Of a stretch of 64,000 nt of DNA, positions 30,502 through 39,668 are shown piece after piece (positions within the stretch are counted from its first letter, which is position 1; each line of letters starts with the position of its first letter). The position numbers were made by a program, and so were the translations under genes. Source of the stretch: Mycolicibacterium sp. YH-1 (GTDB taxonomy: Bacteria; Actinomycetota; Actinomycetes; Mycobacteriales; Mycobacteriaceae); the NCBI RefSeq assembly GCF_022557175.1, contig NZ_CP092915.1, forward strand, positions 4,526,001 through 4,590,000, in the 5' to 3' direction. The notes under the pieces were generated by a model that ran no database searches, had not been told where the DNA came from, and saw nothing but the letters and a program-made list of their open reading frames with translations.

Positions 30502-31512
30502 CTACACCGAATCGGGGTCAAGAGCGATTTCATCGGCCACCTTCTGAGCCAGATCGATCGCGGTGCGGGCCCACTCGGTCGTCGCGCCCACCAACCCACA
30601 GGCCGGGGTGATGCCGACACGCTCGCGCAGCACCATGCGGGCGAAACCCAGGCGATCGGTGATCGACGCGGCACTAGTTGCGATCTGTTCGGGGACGGGC
30701 CGCTGCGCGGGCTCGGTCGCGGGCACCACGCCGAGCATCACCACCCTGCCGGACTCGATGAACTCCCCGATCCCGTCCAGATCCGCGGCGACCAGACGCG
30801 ATGCGTCCACGCTGACCGCATGGAATTTGCTGCGCTGCAACAATCTCCACGGCAGGCCCTCGGCACAGCAGTGCAGTGCCACCTCGCCGCCCACACCCTC
30901 GATGCAATCGTCGAGAAGGCTCGTCGCGACGGCCTCGTCGACGGGGTGCACCGCCGACAGTCCGGTGACGCCCGTCAAGCGACCGGCCAACGCGACGGGC
31001 AGCAGCGGCTCGTCGAACTGCACCACCACCTGCGCGTCAAGACGTCGGGCCAGCTGTGCGCGGTACACCGCCAACCCCTCGGTCAGCGAGGCGGCCAGAT
31101 CCCGAACCGCACCAGAGTCGGTGATGGCCCGGTGGCCACCCGTCCGCTCGAGCTGGGCCGCCAACGTGATCGGCCCGCAAGCCTGCACCTTCACCGTTCT
31201 GCCGCTGCCCCGCAGCCCGGCCCTCTCCCACGCCTCCTCCAGCGCGTCGGTGTCCTCGTCGAGCAGGCTGACGGCCCGGCGCGCCGCGGCACTGCGCCGC
31301 GACGCGATCCGGTAGCCGCGAGGCACCGTGTCCACTCCGATGTCGACGAGCAGTGCCGCCGCACGGCCGATCATGTCCGCGCCCACCCCACGGGCCGGCA
31401 GCTCGACCAGGTGGGGCAAGGTTGTCAGCTGACCCACCACCACTTCGGCCGCGTCGCGTGGGGAGATACCCGGCCAGGAGCCGATGCCGGTCGCCGTAGC
31501 GAAAATACTCAC
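30502..31512 (-). CDS. MetE-like cobalamin-independent methionine synthase family protein (Rv3015c-like)
   Basis: This 336-residue barrel matches only the C-terminal catalytic domain of MetE. It shows TATGIGSWPG at the start, VQACGPITLAAQLER, VVVQFDEPLLP, the zinc-ligand motif LHCCAEGLPW and the late Cys in GITPACGLVGAT. Proteins of this length may use a corrinoid or other methyl donor rather than folate; the substrate is unknown. GTG 31512 lies 7 bases after a TAGTGT -10-like element. It is divergent from lpqA with 47 bases between. Confidence 0.83.
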   Translation of the reverse strand: MSIFATATGIGSWPGISPRDAAEVVVGQLTTLPHLVELPARGVGADMIGRAAALLVDIGVDTVPRGYRIASRRSAAARRAVSLLDEDTDALEEAWERAGLRGSGRTVKVQACGPITLAAQLERTGGHRAITDSGAVRDLAASLTEGLAVYRAQLARRLDAQVVVQFDEPLLPVALAGRLTGVTGLSAVHPVDEAVATSLLDDCIEGVGGEVALHCCAEGLPWRLLQRSKFHAVSVDASRLVAADLDGIGEFIESGRVVMLGVVPATEPAQRPVPEQIATSAASITDRLGFARMVLRERVGITPACGLVGATTEWARTAIDLAQKVADEIALDPDSV

Positions 31513-31519
31513 GCGGCCA

Positions 31520-31554
31520 ACACTATTCGATGCACCGGGTAAAAGCGTTAATCT
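31520..31554. promoter_or_regulatory. Paired -10 elements for divergent leaderless promoters
   Basis: On the minus strand TAGTGT (31525-31520) is 7 bases from the MetE-like GTG. On the plus strand TAATCT (31549-31554) is 5 bases from the lpqA ATG. Both fit TANNNT -10 boxes placing transcription starts at or next to the start codons. Confidence 0.4.
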
Positions 31555-31559
31555 CAGGC

Positions 31560-32201
31560 ATGCCCGGAACCGTCAGACAGGTGCTGCTCGGCCTGGCCGC
31601 GGCGGTGTGCATGACGGCGTGCGCACACACGACGGCGGGTACGGCGGTGCGCTCGGTGCCGGGTATCGACGACGACTCGCGGTCCCCGATCGATGTCGAC
31701 ACCGTCCTGCTCGAGCAGTCTCAGTTGCGCGCCATCACCGGTGCGGGCGACGACCTGACGATCGTCCCGAGCATGGACGGCAAACTGCCCGTCGACATCG
31801 ACCAACTCGCCAAGGCCGCTCCCCCGCAGTGCCGGTGGTACTTCACCGAGTCGCAGACCTTCGGGGTCGACGTCGAGGAGTTTCACAAGACGACATATCA
31901 GTACCCGCCGGGCGCCGCGCTGATCTCCCAGGGTGCGGCGGCCTACCGCGATCCGCCGACCGTGCGCCGGGCCTTCGACGGTCTGGTCGGTTTCATCGAC
32001 GACTGCGGGTCCACGGCCTCGGGCGCGGTCTATGTGGGTGATTGGACGGTCAGTTCAGATGCCGTCTCGACCCGCACCGACGGCTGCGGACGCGACTACC
32101 GGCTCAAGTCAGTCGTGCTCGTTGAGGTCACGTTCTGCGGCTTCGGGGACAACGTGTCCGACATCGTGGCGACCAACATCCTGGCCAAGGTGCCCGGCTA
32201 G
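31560..32201 (+). CDS. lpqA: Lipoprotein LpqA (PknH-like sensor domain)
   Basis: This 213-residue protein has a signal peptide ending at lipobox CMTAC and an extracellular domain with paired cysteines (PPQCRWYF, FIDDCGSTASG, TDGCGRDYRL, VTFCGFGDNVSDIVATNI) like the sensor domain of PknH/LpqA proteins. It matches Rv3016. It should be acylated on the outer face of the plasma membrane and bind an unknown ligand. ATG 31560 gives a normal signal peptide. Confidence 0.85.
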   Translation: MPGTVRQVLLGLAAAVCMTACAHTTAGTAVRSVPGIDDDSRSPIDVDTVLLEQSQLRAITGAGDDLTIVPSMDGKLPVDIDQLAKAAPPQCRWYFTESQTFGVDVEEFHKTTYQYPPGAALISQGAAAYRDPPTVRRAFDGLVGFIDDCGSTASGAVYVGDWTVSSDAVSTRTDGCGRDYRLKSVVLVEVTFCGFGDNVSDIVATNILAKVPG

Positions 32202-32209
32202 GTACGGGC

Positions 32210-32890
32210 TCAGCTCAGGTATGCCACTAGCACTTCGGCGAGTGTGCGACGGGCGACGTCAAGCTCTGTCGTGAAGCCGATCTCCCGCTCATTGCTGAGG
32301 CCTCGCACCGCAGCCGGGAGCAGACACCGAACCTGATACAGCTTGTCTGCGGCGAGGTCCAGACCGTCCATCAGGTAGCCGAAGCCCTCAATCCAGTCGT
32401 GTTCGCGAGCGGTGAGAGCCGCTGCCGTGCGGGGATATTCGGCGACGATATCGCAGCGTTGCGGTGGCAGCAGAGTGCGCAATGCGGTGAGCGCCCGCCC
32501 CTCCGTTGTCGCGAGGTAGATCCACACGGAGTCGACGGCGGCCTCGACCCGTTCGCGCAGCGATCCGGTCAGGGTGGGCCATGGACCGGGGTTCTGAGCC
32601 CAGCTGCGGGCATGGATCTCGGTGACCACGGCAACCCACAGGCCGTCCATGTCGCCGAACTGGTGTTGCACTGTGCCCCAGGTGACTCCCGCCTCCTTGG
32701 CGATGCGGTTCGCGGAGATGGGTTCGCTGCTGCTGTCTGCAAGGCAGTGGATGGCGATGTCGAGCAGACGTGCTCGGGTTTCGCGACCACGCTTGTTCAG
32801 TTTTGTCCCCGCTGCCGACTCCGTGACCGGGGGCGGGACCGCCACCAGCCACTGCGCGAGGGCGCGGGCGGCGTGCGGCGACTCGGTCAT
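32210..32890 (-). CDS. TetR family transcriptional regulator
   Basis: This 226-residue regulator has an N-terminal HTH (RARLLDIAIHCLADSSSEPISANRIAKEAGVTWGTVQHQFGDMDGLW) after an unusually long ~30-residue extension, and a helical ligand domain. ATG 32890 is chosen; the frame upstream is shadow sequence of the next gene. It begins 2 bases after the F420-oxidoreductase stop, so the two are co-transcribed. The 40-base dyad at 34145 upstream of the divergent hydrolase is a candidate operator. Confidence 0.85.
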   Translation of the reverse strand: MTESPHAARALAQWLVAVPPPVTESAAGTKLNKRGRETRARLLDIAIHCLADSSSEPISANRIAKEAGVTWGTVQHQFGDMDGLWVAVVTEIHARSWAQNPGPWPTLTGSLRERVEAAVDSVWIYLATTEGRALTALRTLLPPQRCDIVAEYPRTAAALTAREHDWIEGFGYLMDGLDLAADKLYQVRCLLPAAVRGLSNEREIGFTTELDVARRTLAEVLVAYLS

Positions 32891-32892
32891 GT

Positions 32893-33978
32893 TCAGGCGA
32901 ATCGCCCGGGATTCACCGCGACGGCCCGGCGCAGCGTGGGCCGATCGGCGCGATAGGCGGCCACCACCGGGGCGAGTTCGTGCGGGGTGGCTCCGTGCAT
33001 GATGACCGAGTCCACGCCCAGCTCGAACTGACGCGCCACGGTTGACGCGCACTCCTCCGGCGATCCCGAGGCCGCGGCGGCCAGCCATTCGGTGGGGATC
33101 ATCGCGTCGAGTTGTTCGAGGGTTTCGACCGAGGCGCTTGCATCGATCGGTCCGGCGGCCGCCGCGTTGGCGAACAACTCGGTCGCCCGCATCCGCTCCC
33201 ATACCACCGGATCCCAGCCATTGGCGTTGATCAGCACATCCGCGTAGGCCTGCAGATAGGTCGCGAGCCGTCCGGCCCGGCGGCGCAGCCGGTCCTCCTC
33301 GGGCAGGGTGTCGCTGACCGTCGCCAGGCACGCCCAGATCCGGACGCCGTCGGGGTCCTTGCCTGCCCGCTCGGCGCCGCGGCGTACCGCCGCAACAGAC
33401 TTCTCGGTCGCCTCGTCGGAGAAGAAGGTATGCAGCACAACGAAATCGCAGATCTCACCCGCCAGCTCCATCGTCTTGGGTCCCACGGCGACCATGCCGA
33501 TGGGCGGCGCGTCCTCCAGCCCGTTCACATGCCGCAGCATCGGCCATTTCCCGGCTGGCCCATCGTGATCGAGGATGATCTCGCCATCCCACAGGCGGCG
33601 CAGAATGCCGATGAAATCGCGCAACCGGGCCTCGGTCACCACGGGCAGACCGATCGCCTGCCAGTACGCGCCCATACCGCGACCGAAGGCCATCGCGAAG
33701 CGGCCGTCGGTCAGCGCGTGCATGGTCGATCCGATCGTCGCGGTGACCGTGGGATGCCGGGTGTGGTGGTTGGTGGACGGCGCAATGCCCAAATCCGTGG
33801 TGCAGCCCGCCAGCGCCCCGGACAGCACTCCCGCGTCCTTCACCGTGAAGCGCTCGCCGACGTGGCAGGAGCCCAGGCCGAGTTCCTCGGCGTCGCGCGC
33901 CTCGGTGAAGACGACCTTCGCATCGGCCGGATGCCGGGTCACGGCGTAGTAGCCGAGTTCGTTCAGTTGGTCAGTCAT
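32893..33978 (-). CDS. LLM-class F420-dependent oxidoreductase
   Basis: This 361-residue luciferase-like TIM barrel reads LGYYAVTRHPADAKVVFTEARDAEELGLGSCHVGERF, GIAPSTNHHTRHPTVTA, HALTDGRFAMAFGRG and IGMVAVGPKTMELAGEICDF, the F420-binding luciferase-like type (TIGR03857-like). Such enzymes use reduced F420 to reduce diverse substrates. ATG 33978 is chosen because MTDQLNELGYYAV fits the family. It is divergent from an alpha/beta hydrolase and upstream of a TetR regulator. Confidence 0.87.
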   Translation of the reverse strand: MTDQLNELGYYAVTRHPADAKVVFTEARDAEELGLGSCHVGERFTVKDAGVLSGALAGCTTDLGIAPSTNHHTRHPTVTATIGSTMHALTDGRFAMAFGRGMGAYWQAIGLPVVTEARLRDFIGILRRLWDGEIILDHDGPAGKWPMLRHVNGLEDAPPIGMVAVGPKTMELAGEICDFVVLHTFFSDEATEKSVAAVRRGAERAGKDPDGVRIWACLATVSDTLPEEDRLRRRAGRLATYLQAYADVLINANGWDPVVWERMRATELFANAAAAGPIDASASVETLEQLDAMIPTEWLAAAASGSPEECASTVARQFELGVDSVIMHGATPHELAPVVAAYRADRPTLRRAVAVNPGRFA

Positions 33979-34144
33979 GGAGTCACCATTCCCAATTCGT
34001 TGACGCCGGCGGTGGTGTGCAGGCTGGCGCGGTAGCGACCGCGTCAACAATCGGGGCTCGGCAATCAATTGTCAATGAACCCTCTCAAAGAATGCCGTTG
34101 GTCGCCTCGCACGAGGGGACGTTCGCCATGCACGGATGGCCAAT

Positions 34145-34184
34145 ATCTATTGATTCACATACGATCGTTTTATGTTCAATAGAT
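34145..34184. promoter_or_regulatory. 40-bp AT-rich dyad overlapping the hydrolase start; candidate operator
   Basis: ATCTATTGA (34145-34153) is repeated inverted as TCAATAGAT (34176-34184), and inner ACATA/TATGT also pair. TACGAT (34160-34165) in the centre is a -10-like box six bases from ATG 34172. The AT content is strikingly higher than the surroundings. It is a good candidate binding site for the nearby TetR protein. Confidence 0.6.
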
Positions 34185-35239
34185 TGTCCGAGCGAGGCCC
34201 CACGGCACGCTGGCTGCGCCGCACGGGTATCGCCCTGGGCTGCGTCGTCGCGTTGACGCTGTCGGCCGGGGCGTGGATGACCTACCAGAATGACTTCGCG
34301 ATCCGCGAACAACGCGTCACGATTCCCGGCCCGCAACAGCCTCTCGACGGAGTGCTGGCGCTACCGAAATCGGGCAACGGGCCGTATGGGCTGGTCGTGT
34401 TCGTCCACGGCGACGGACCCGCCGACGCCAGCCGCGATTCGTTCTATCGGCCCATCTGGGAGACGTTCGCCCGCGCCGGCTACGCGTCGCTGTCCTGGAA
34501 CAAGCCGGGTGTCGACGGCGCGCCGGGCAACTGGCTGAACCAGAGCATGCAGGACCGCGCGGAGGAGGTGACCGCCGCCATCGACTGGGCGCGCGGACGC
34601 TCCGATATCGACCCTGATCGCATCGGCGGATGGGGCATCAGCCAGGCCGGGTGGGTGCTGCCCGAGGTCGCCGCGCGCAGGCCCGAATTGCAGTTCGTGA
34701 TCCTGGTCGGGGTGGCCGTCAACTGGCTGCGCCAAGGCGAGTACAACCTGCGCGCGGAACTGCGGGCCCGCAACGCCCCGGAGTCCGATCTCGCGACCGC
34801 CCTCGCGCGCCGCGACCGGACGAACCAGCTGCTGCGCGACAACGCCGGATACGACCGATACCTCGCGACGGGCATCGAGGAGTCACCGATGTCGGCCGAC
34901 CGGTGGGGATTCGTCGCGCGCAACTACCTGTCCGATATCAGCCCCACCCTTCCCCAGATCCAGATTCCAGTGCTGCTGGAACTCGGCGAGGCCGATCTCA
35001 ACGTCGACGTGGCCGAGACCGAGACCGTCTACCGCGAGCTGGTGCGCCCCGATCTGCTGACGGTCCAGACGTATCCACGCGCATCGCACAACATCGCCAG
35101 GGAGAACCTGGACAACGGCCGCGACAGTGTGGAGTCGTTCCTGGTTGCCGTGTTCGCGCCGCGACAGATCTATGCGCCGGGCTATCTCGACAACCTGCGT
35201 CGATATGTCGAACAACAACCAGCGAGGAGCACACCATGA
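34172..35239 (+). CDS. Alpha/beta hydrolase with N-terminal membrane anchor
   Basis: This 355-residue protein has a TM/signal anchor (TGIALGCVVALTLSAGAWM), then a serine hydrolase fold: LVVFVHGDGPADASRD (oxyanion loop), SWNKPGVDGAPG, nucleophile Ser in GGWGISQAGWV, and a C-terminal LLELGEADLNVDVAET/ASHNIARE with the catalytic Asp and His. It resembles dienelactone-hydrolase/acyl-peptidase-like esterases. Its stop overlaps the next start as ATGA. The substrate is unknown. Confidence 0.85.
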   Translation: MFNRLSERGPTARWLRRTGIALGCVVALTLSAGAWMTYQNDFAIREQRVTIPGPQQPLDGVLALPKSGNGPYGLVVFVHGDGPADASRDSFYRPIWETFARAGYASLSWNKPGVDGAPGNWLNQSMQDRAEEVTAAIDWARGRSDIDPDRIGGWGISQAGWVLPEVAARRPELQFVILVGVAVNWLRQGEYNLRAELRARNAPESDLATALARRDRTNQLLRDNAGYDRYLATGIEESPMSADRWGFVARNYLSDISPTLPQIQIPVLLELGEADLNVDVAETETVYRELVRPDLLTVQTYPRASHNIARENLDNGRDSVESFLVAVFAPRQIYAPGYLDNLRRYVEQQPARSTP

Positions 35240-36453
35240 GGATTCTTGCCCTGGGTGGGCCCGGCGCGATGGGCGCCGTCGCCGTTCGCCTCGCCACGCA
35301 ACTGCCCGGCGTCGACGAGATCGTCATCGCCGACCGCGACGGCGCCGCCGCCGAACTGCTGTCCCGTCAGCTCGCCGACGCACCGGTGCCGGTGCGTGCC
35401 ATCACGGTGGACGTCACCGACGACACCGAGCTGCGCGACGCGCTCGGATCGGCGGACCTGGTCGTCAACACCGTTGGCCCGTACTACCGTTTCGGTCTCA
35501 CGGTGTTGCGGACGGCGATCGCAACCGGAACGCACTACATCGACATCTGCGACGACTGGGAACCAACGGTGCAGATGCTCGAACTCGACGACGCCGCCCG
35601 CAGCGCAGGTGTGTGCGCGGTCATCGGCATGGGGGCGAGCCCCGGCGTGAGCAATCTGCTCGCCGCGACCGCGGCCGCCGAACTCGACTCGGTGCGCGAC
35701 GCGTACACCGCGTGGCCCGTCGACGTTGTCGGCGAGGGTAATTCGGATGACGGTGCCGAGGTGTTGCTGGGTCCCGACGGACAACCCTCCGCCGCCGCCG
35801 TGCACTGGATGCAGCAGAGTAGCGGGACGATCTCGACCGTGAGTGGGGGTCGGCTCGCGATGCAACGCCCGCTGCGGCCGGTCGCACTGACGCTCCCCGG
35901 CGGCCGCTCGGGCACCGCGTACTCGATCGGCCATCCCGAGCCGATCACGCTGCACCGCACCCTCGGCCTGACCGGCGAGGCCGTCAACCTGATGGTGATC
36001 GCGCCGCAGACGCTTGCCTACCTCGACGTGCTGCGCCGCGATATCGACCGCGGCCGGCTGACCAACGAGACGGCCGCCGCGCAGTTCGCGACGCCAAACC
36101 CTCTGCGCGTCATCCGATCCCTGCCAACCGCACTGCGATGCAAGGGGCCGGGAACGCTGCCGCCGTTCTTCGCCGCGGTGTCCGGTCCCAGCAAGGGGCA
36201 CGAGCACATGGTGTTGGCTCACCTGAACCTGGCGGGCCCAACCGGCGGCTTGTTCGGCGATATGGCCCGCGCGACGGGAATTCCACTCGCCGTCGGCATG
36301 TCACAGATCATCGACGGTACGGCCCGGCGTCCGGGTGTGCATCCGCCGGACGCCGTCATCGACCCGAAGCGGTTCTTCACCGACCTCGACCGTCACCTCG
36401 GCAGGTCTGCCGACACCCCGCTGCTCATCGTCGAATCCGAGCCGGTTGCCTAG
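35236..36453 (+). CDS. Saccharopine dehydrogenase-like NAD(P)-binding protein
   Basis: This 405-residue protein has a Rossmann N-terminus (ILALGGPGAMGAVAVRLA), VIADRDGAAAELL, LVVNTVGPYYRFGLTVLRTAI and GTHYIDICDDWEPT, then a saccharopine dehydrogenase C-like domain. In mycobacteria such proteins include trans-acting enoyl reductases, but the substrate here is not evident. GAGGAG precedes ATG 35236 and the start overlaps the hydrolase stop (ATGA). The longer frame from 34630 is spurious. Confidence 0.83.
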   Translation: MRILALGGPGAMGAVAVRLATQLPGVDEIVIADRDGAAAELLSRQLADAPVPVRAITVDVTDDTELRDALGSADLVVNTVGPYYRFGLTVLRTAIATGTHYIDICDDWEPTVQMLELDDAARSAGVCAVIGMGASPGVSNLLAATAAAELDSVRDAYTAWPVDVVGEGNSDDGAEVLLGPDGQPSAAAVHWMQQSSGTISTVSGGRLAMQRPLRPVALTLPGGRSGTAYSIGHPEPITLHRTLGLTGEAVNLMVIAPQTLAYLDVLRRDIDRGRLTNETAAAQFATPNPLRVIRSLPTALRCKGPGTLPPFFAAVSGPSKGHEHMVLAHLNLAGPTGGLFGDMARATGIPLAVGMSQIIDGTARRPGVHPPDAVIDPKRFFTDLDRHLGRSADTPLLIVESEPVA

Positions 36454-36500
36454 AATCGTCGTATCGCACTCGCCGCGGCTGGCGGACAAGGAGTCAACCG

Positions 36501-37358
36501 TTGGACATCCCCACCCGCACGCTCGTCGAGAGCATGATCCGCGAAGACGCCACGATCGACAGCGGCGCGTTGTACGACGTCGCCAACGCGCTCGGCATGA
36601 CCGATCAGCAAGTGCGGCTGTGCATCAAACGTCTAGTCGCCGACGGGCAGTTCACTCACGAGGGGCGTGGGCGCAAGGCGGTGCTGCGAGCGACGGATCA
36701 GGTGCGCAGCACCATCACGCCCGACCGCGAGTACGTGCGATACATGTACGCCCAGGATCGGGGTGACGCGCCGTGGGACGGGGTGTGGCACCTCGTGGCG
36801 TTCGGGGTCCCCGAGTCGACTCGGTCAGCGCGCGACGCGATGCGCGATGCCATCGTGGGTCTCGGCGGCGCACCCATTCAGGGCGGCCTCTACGTCTCAC
36901 CCAACAGGTGGGAGGACAGGATATCCTCGGCAGCAACAGAATTGGCGATTGATGAACACGTCACCACGCTGACCGCGACCGACTTGTCGGTGGGCGGCAT
37001 CGAGGCGCCCCGCGCGCTTGCCGACCGCCTGTGGCCGCTTGATCAGATCGCCGAGAGGCATCGGCGACTGCTCGCGGTCGCCGAACGGACACTGTCTGCG
37101 CTGGTGAAGGCCTCACCGGTCGAGCGTCTGACCATCGCGATCGACCTCGCTGCCGAGTTCACGCTGGCCGTCGAACCCGATCCGTTGCTGCCGCCGGAGC
37201 TTCTTCCGCAGCCCTGGGTCGGCACCGCGGCGCGCGCGGCGGTCGCGGCCTGTTGGGCGGAGTTGTTGAAATCCGATCCCGCACAACCGATCCGGTTGTT
37301 CCGATGGTATTCCGACGTGATCGCAGATATCACTCAAGCGGCGCCGACGACGTCCTGA
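36501..37358 (+). CDS. PaaX-family transcriptional regulator (TTG start)
   Basis: This 285-residue protein has an N-terminal winged HTH (RTLVESMIREDATIDSGALYDVANALGMTDQQVRLCIKRLVADGQ) and the PaaX central and C-terminal domains (WDGVWHLVAFGVPESTRSARD, LGGAPIQGGLYVSPNRWED, LFRWYSDVIADI). No ATG or GTG fits; TTG 36501 has AAGGAG exactly 7 bases upstream. PaaX proteins repress aromatic catabolism in response to CoA esters, so it may control the nearby hydrolase/dehydrogenase genes. It converges on mnmA. Confidence 0.8.
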   Translation: MDIPTRTLVESMIREDATIDSGALYDVANALGMTDQQVRLCIKRLVADGQFTHEGRGRKAVLRATDQVRSTITPDREYVRYMYAQDRGDAPWDGVWHLVAFGVPESTRSARDAMRDAIVGLGGAPIQGGLYVSPNRWEDRISSAATELAIDEHVTTLTATDLSVGGIEAPRALADRLWPLDQIAERHRRLLAVAERTLSALVKASPVERLTIAIDLAAEFTLAVEPDPLLPPELLPQPWVGTAARAAVAACWAELLKSDPAQPIRLFRWYSDVIADITQAAPTTS

Positions 37359-37368
37359 CTCACACCGC

Positions 37369-38445
37369 TCAGGGTGTCGCAGCGCTGATGGTCGCGCTGG
37401 CCAGGACCACGTCGCCGTCGGGGTCCGGGTCATAGAGCACCATCGTCTGGCCGGGCGCCACACCGCGAAGCGGGCGGGTCAGCTCAGCGACCAGGTGACC
37501 GTCGCGCAGCTGCGCGACAGCGCGCATGAGGCCACCGTGCGCGCGAACCTGCACCTCGCACTCGACGGGGCCGCTCAGGACGGTGCCCGTGGCGAGCACG
37601 GGCCGCTCGCCGGTCAGCGTCCGCACCTCGAGGTCGGCGACGGCACCGACGTGCACCGTCGCGGTGTCGGCGTCGATCGCGGTCACGTAGCGGGGCTGAC
37701 CGTCTGGTCCGGGGCCCTCGATGCCAAGCCCCTTGCGTTGGCCGATCGTGAAGCCGTGCACGCCGTCGTGCTCGGCAAGCACCGTCCCGCCTGAATCGAC
37801 GACGTTGCCGCGGCGGACGCCGATTCGGGCGCCGAGGAATGCCTGGGTGTCACCGGACGGGATGAAGCAGATGTCGTGTGAGTCGGGCTTGTCGGCGACC
37901 GCGAGTCCACGGTCGGCGGCCTCGCTGCGGATCTGCGCCTTGGGGGTGTCGCCGATCGGGAACAGCGAGTGCTCCAGTTGCTCGGCGGTCAGCACTCCGA
38001 GCACATAGGACTGATCCTTGTCGTGGTCGACGGCGCGCCGCAGCCGGCCATCCGACAGGCGGGCGTAGTGGCCGGTCGCGATAGCGTCGAAGCCCAGCGC
38101 CAGGGCGCGCGCGGCGAGCGCTGAGAACTTGATCCGCTCATTGCACCGGACGCACGGATTGGGCGTCTCACCGCGGGCGTAGGACGACACGAAGTCGTCG
38201 ATCACGTCGGCCTTGAAGCGGTCGGCGAAATCCCAGACGTAAAAGGGAATCTCGAGGATGTCCGCGACCCGGCGGGCATCACCGGCGTCCTCCTTGGAGC
38301 AGCATCCGCGCGAGCCCGTCCGCAGCGTGCCGGGTGCCGACGACAGCGCCAGGTGCACACCGACGACGTCATGGCCGGCGTCGACCATCCGCGCGGCGGC
38401 GACCGATGAGTCCACCCCACCGCTCATCGCGACCAGAACACGCAT
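37369..38445 (-). CDS. mnmA: tRNA-specific 2-thiouridylase
   Basis: This 358-residue enzyme thiolates U34 of tRNA-Lys/Glu/Gln. It shows the PP-loop [13 protein letters not shown], the first catalytic Cys in [20 protein letters not shown], the second Cys in [13 protein letters not shown] and C-terminal [14 protein letters not shown]. It is 2 bases downstream of the cysteine desulfurase that supplies its sulfur, a functional operon shared with Rv3024c-Rv3025c. Confidence 0.96.
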   Translation of the reverse strand: MRVLVAMSGGVDSSVAAARMVDAGHDVVGVHLALSSAPGTLRTGSRGCCSKEDAGDARRVADILEIPFYVWDFADRFKADVIDDFVSSYARGETPNPCVRCNERIKFSALAARALALGFDAIATGHYARLSDGRLRRAVDHDKDQSYVLGVLTAEQLEHSLFPIGDTPKAQIRSEAADRGLAVADKPDSHDICFIPSGDTQAFLGARIGVRRGNVVDSGGTVLAEHDGVHGFTIGQRKGLGIEGPGPDGQPRYVTAIDADTATVHVGAVADLEVRTLTGERPVLATGTVLSGPVECEVQVRAHGGLMRAVAQLRDGHLVAELTRPLRGVAPGQTMVLYDPDPDGDVVLASATISAATP

Positions 38446-38447
38446 GA

Positions 38448-39635
38448 CTACTTCCCGTGCCCTGCGCTCGCGAGGGCGGCCTGCCGGGCCCGCTCGACAG
38501 CTGTGGGCAGAACCTCCAATGCCGCCTCGACGTCGGCATCGGTGCTGGTGTGCCCCAAGGACAGACGCAGCGATCCGCGCGCGCTCGCCGGGTCAGCACC
38601 CATGGCGATCAACACGTGCGACGGCTGCGCCACACCCGCGGTGCAGGCCGAGCCTGTGGAGCACTCGATTCCCTTGGCGTCCAACAACATCAACAGCGCG
38701 TCACCCTCGCATCCGCGAAAGGTGAAGTGCGTGTTCCCCGGCAGACGGTCCACACCGGTGCAGCCGTTGACATCGACATCGTCGATAGCCGCGAGCACAC
38801 CGTCGATCAGCTTGTCCCGCAGCGCGGAAATCCGCGCGCGCTGGGCGTCAAGACCCTCGACCGCCACCCTCGCCGCTGCCGCCATCGCGACGACACCGGC
38901 GACATCCGGTGTGCCCGAACGCACGTCACGCTCTTGGCCACCACCATGCAGTAGCGGCACGCAGGCGGTGTCGCGGCGCAGCAGCAGCGCGCCCACACCG
39001 GTGGGACCACCGAACTTGTGGGCGGCGATGCTCATCGCCGACAGGCCGCTTGCGGTGAAGTCCACCGGAATCTGCCCCACCGCCTGGATGGCATCACTGT
39101 GCATCGGGATATCGAATTCGGCTGCCACGGCAGCAAGTTCGGCAATCGGCAGAATGGTGCCGACCTCGTTGTTGGCCCACATCACCGTCACCAGGGCGAC
39201 GTCATCGTGATCGCTGAGCGCCTCGCGCAGCGCGGCGGCCGTCACCATGCCGTCGGCACCGACCGGCAGCCACGTCACCTCGGCACCCTCGTGCTCGACC
39301 AGCCACTCCACCGCGTCCAGCACCGCGTGGTGCTCGACCGGGGTGGTCACGATCCTGCGCCGCTGCGGCGCCGCGTCGCGCCGGGCCCAGTAGATACCCT
39401 TGATCGCCAGGTTGTCGCTCTCGGTCCCGCCTGCGGTGAAGATGATCTCCGACGGCCGGGCCCCGAGCAGACCGGCCAGCTCCTCGCGCGCCTCCTCCAT
39501 GCGGCGGCGCGCGGCGCGGCCCGTGGTGTGCAGCGACGAGGCATTGCCCACCGTCGCCAGAGCACCCGCCATTGCCTCGATCGCAGTGGGGTGCATCGGT
39601 GTGGTGGCGGCATGATCCAGGTAGACGGAGCGCAT
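38448..39635 (-). CDS. iscS: Cysteine desulfurase
   Basis: This 395-residue PLP enzyme turns cysteine into alanine and enzyme-bound persulfide. [10 protein letters not shown], the EHHAV block, the PLP-lysine segment [14 protein letters not shown] and the active-site Cys loop [10 protein letters not shown] are visible. It feeds sulfur to MnmA encoded next and to Fe-S cluster assembly. It matches Rv3025c. Confidence 0.95.
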   Translation of the reverse strand: MRSVYLDHAATTPMHPTAIEAMAGALATVGNASSLHTTGRAARRRMEEAREELAGLLGARPSEIIFTAGGTESDNLAIKGIYWARRDAAPQRRRIVTTPVEHHAVLDAVEWLVEHEGAEVTWLPVGADGMVTAAALREALSDHDDVALVTVMWANNEVGTILPIAELAAVAAEFDIPMHSDAIQAVGQIPVDFTASGLSAMSIAAHKFGGPTGVGALLLRRDTACVPLLHGGGQERDVRSGTPDVAGVVAMAAAARVAVEGLDAQRARISALRDKLIDGVLAAIDDVDVNGCTGVDRLPGNTHFTFRGCEGDALLMLLDAKGIECSTGSACTAGVAQPSHVLIAMGADPASARGSLRLSLGHTSTDADVEAALEVLPTAVERARQAALASAGHGK

Positions 39636-39668
39636 AGCCCAACCAGGATACCGGCAGGCCGGATGACC

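Noticed and set aside
34630..35235. Upstream extension of the saccharopine-dehydrogenase-like frame
   Set aside because: It overlaps the hydrolase gene in another frame and has no family resemblance; the ATG at 35236 has a good ribosome-binding site.
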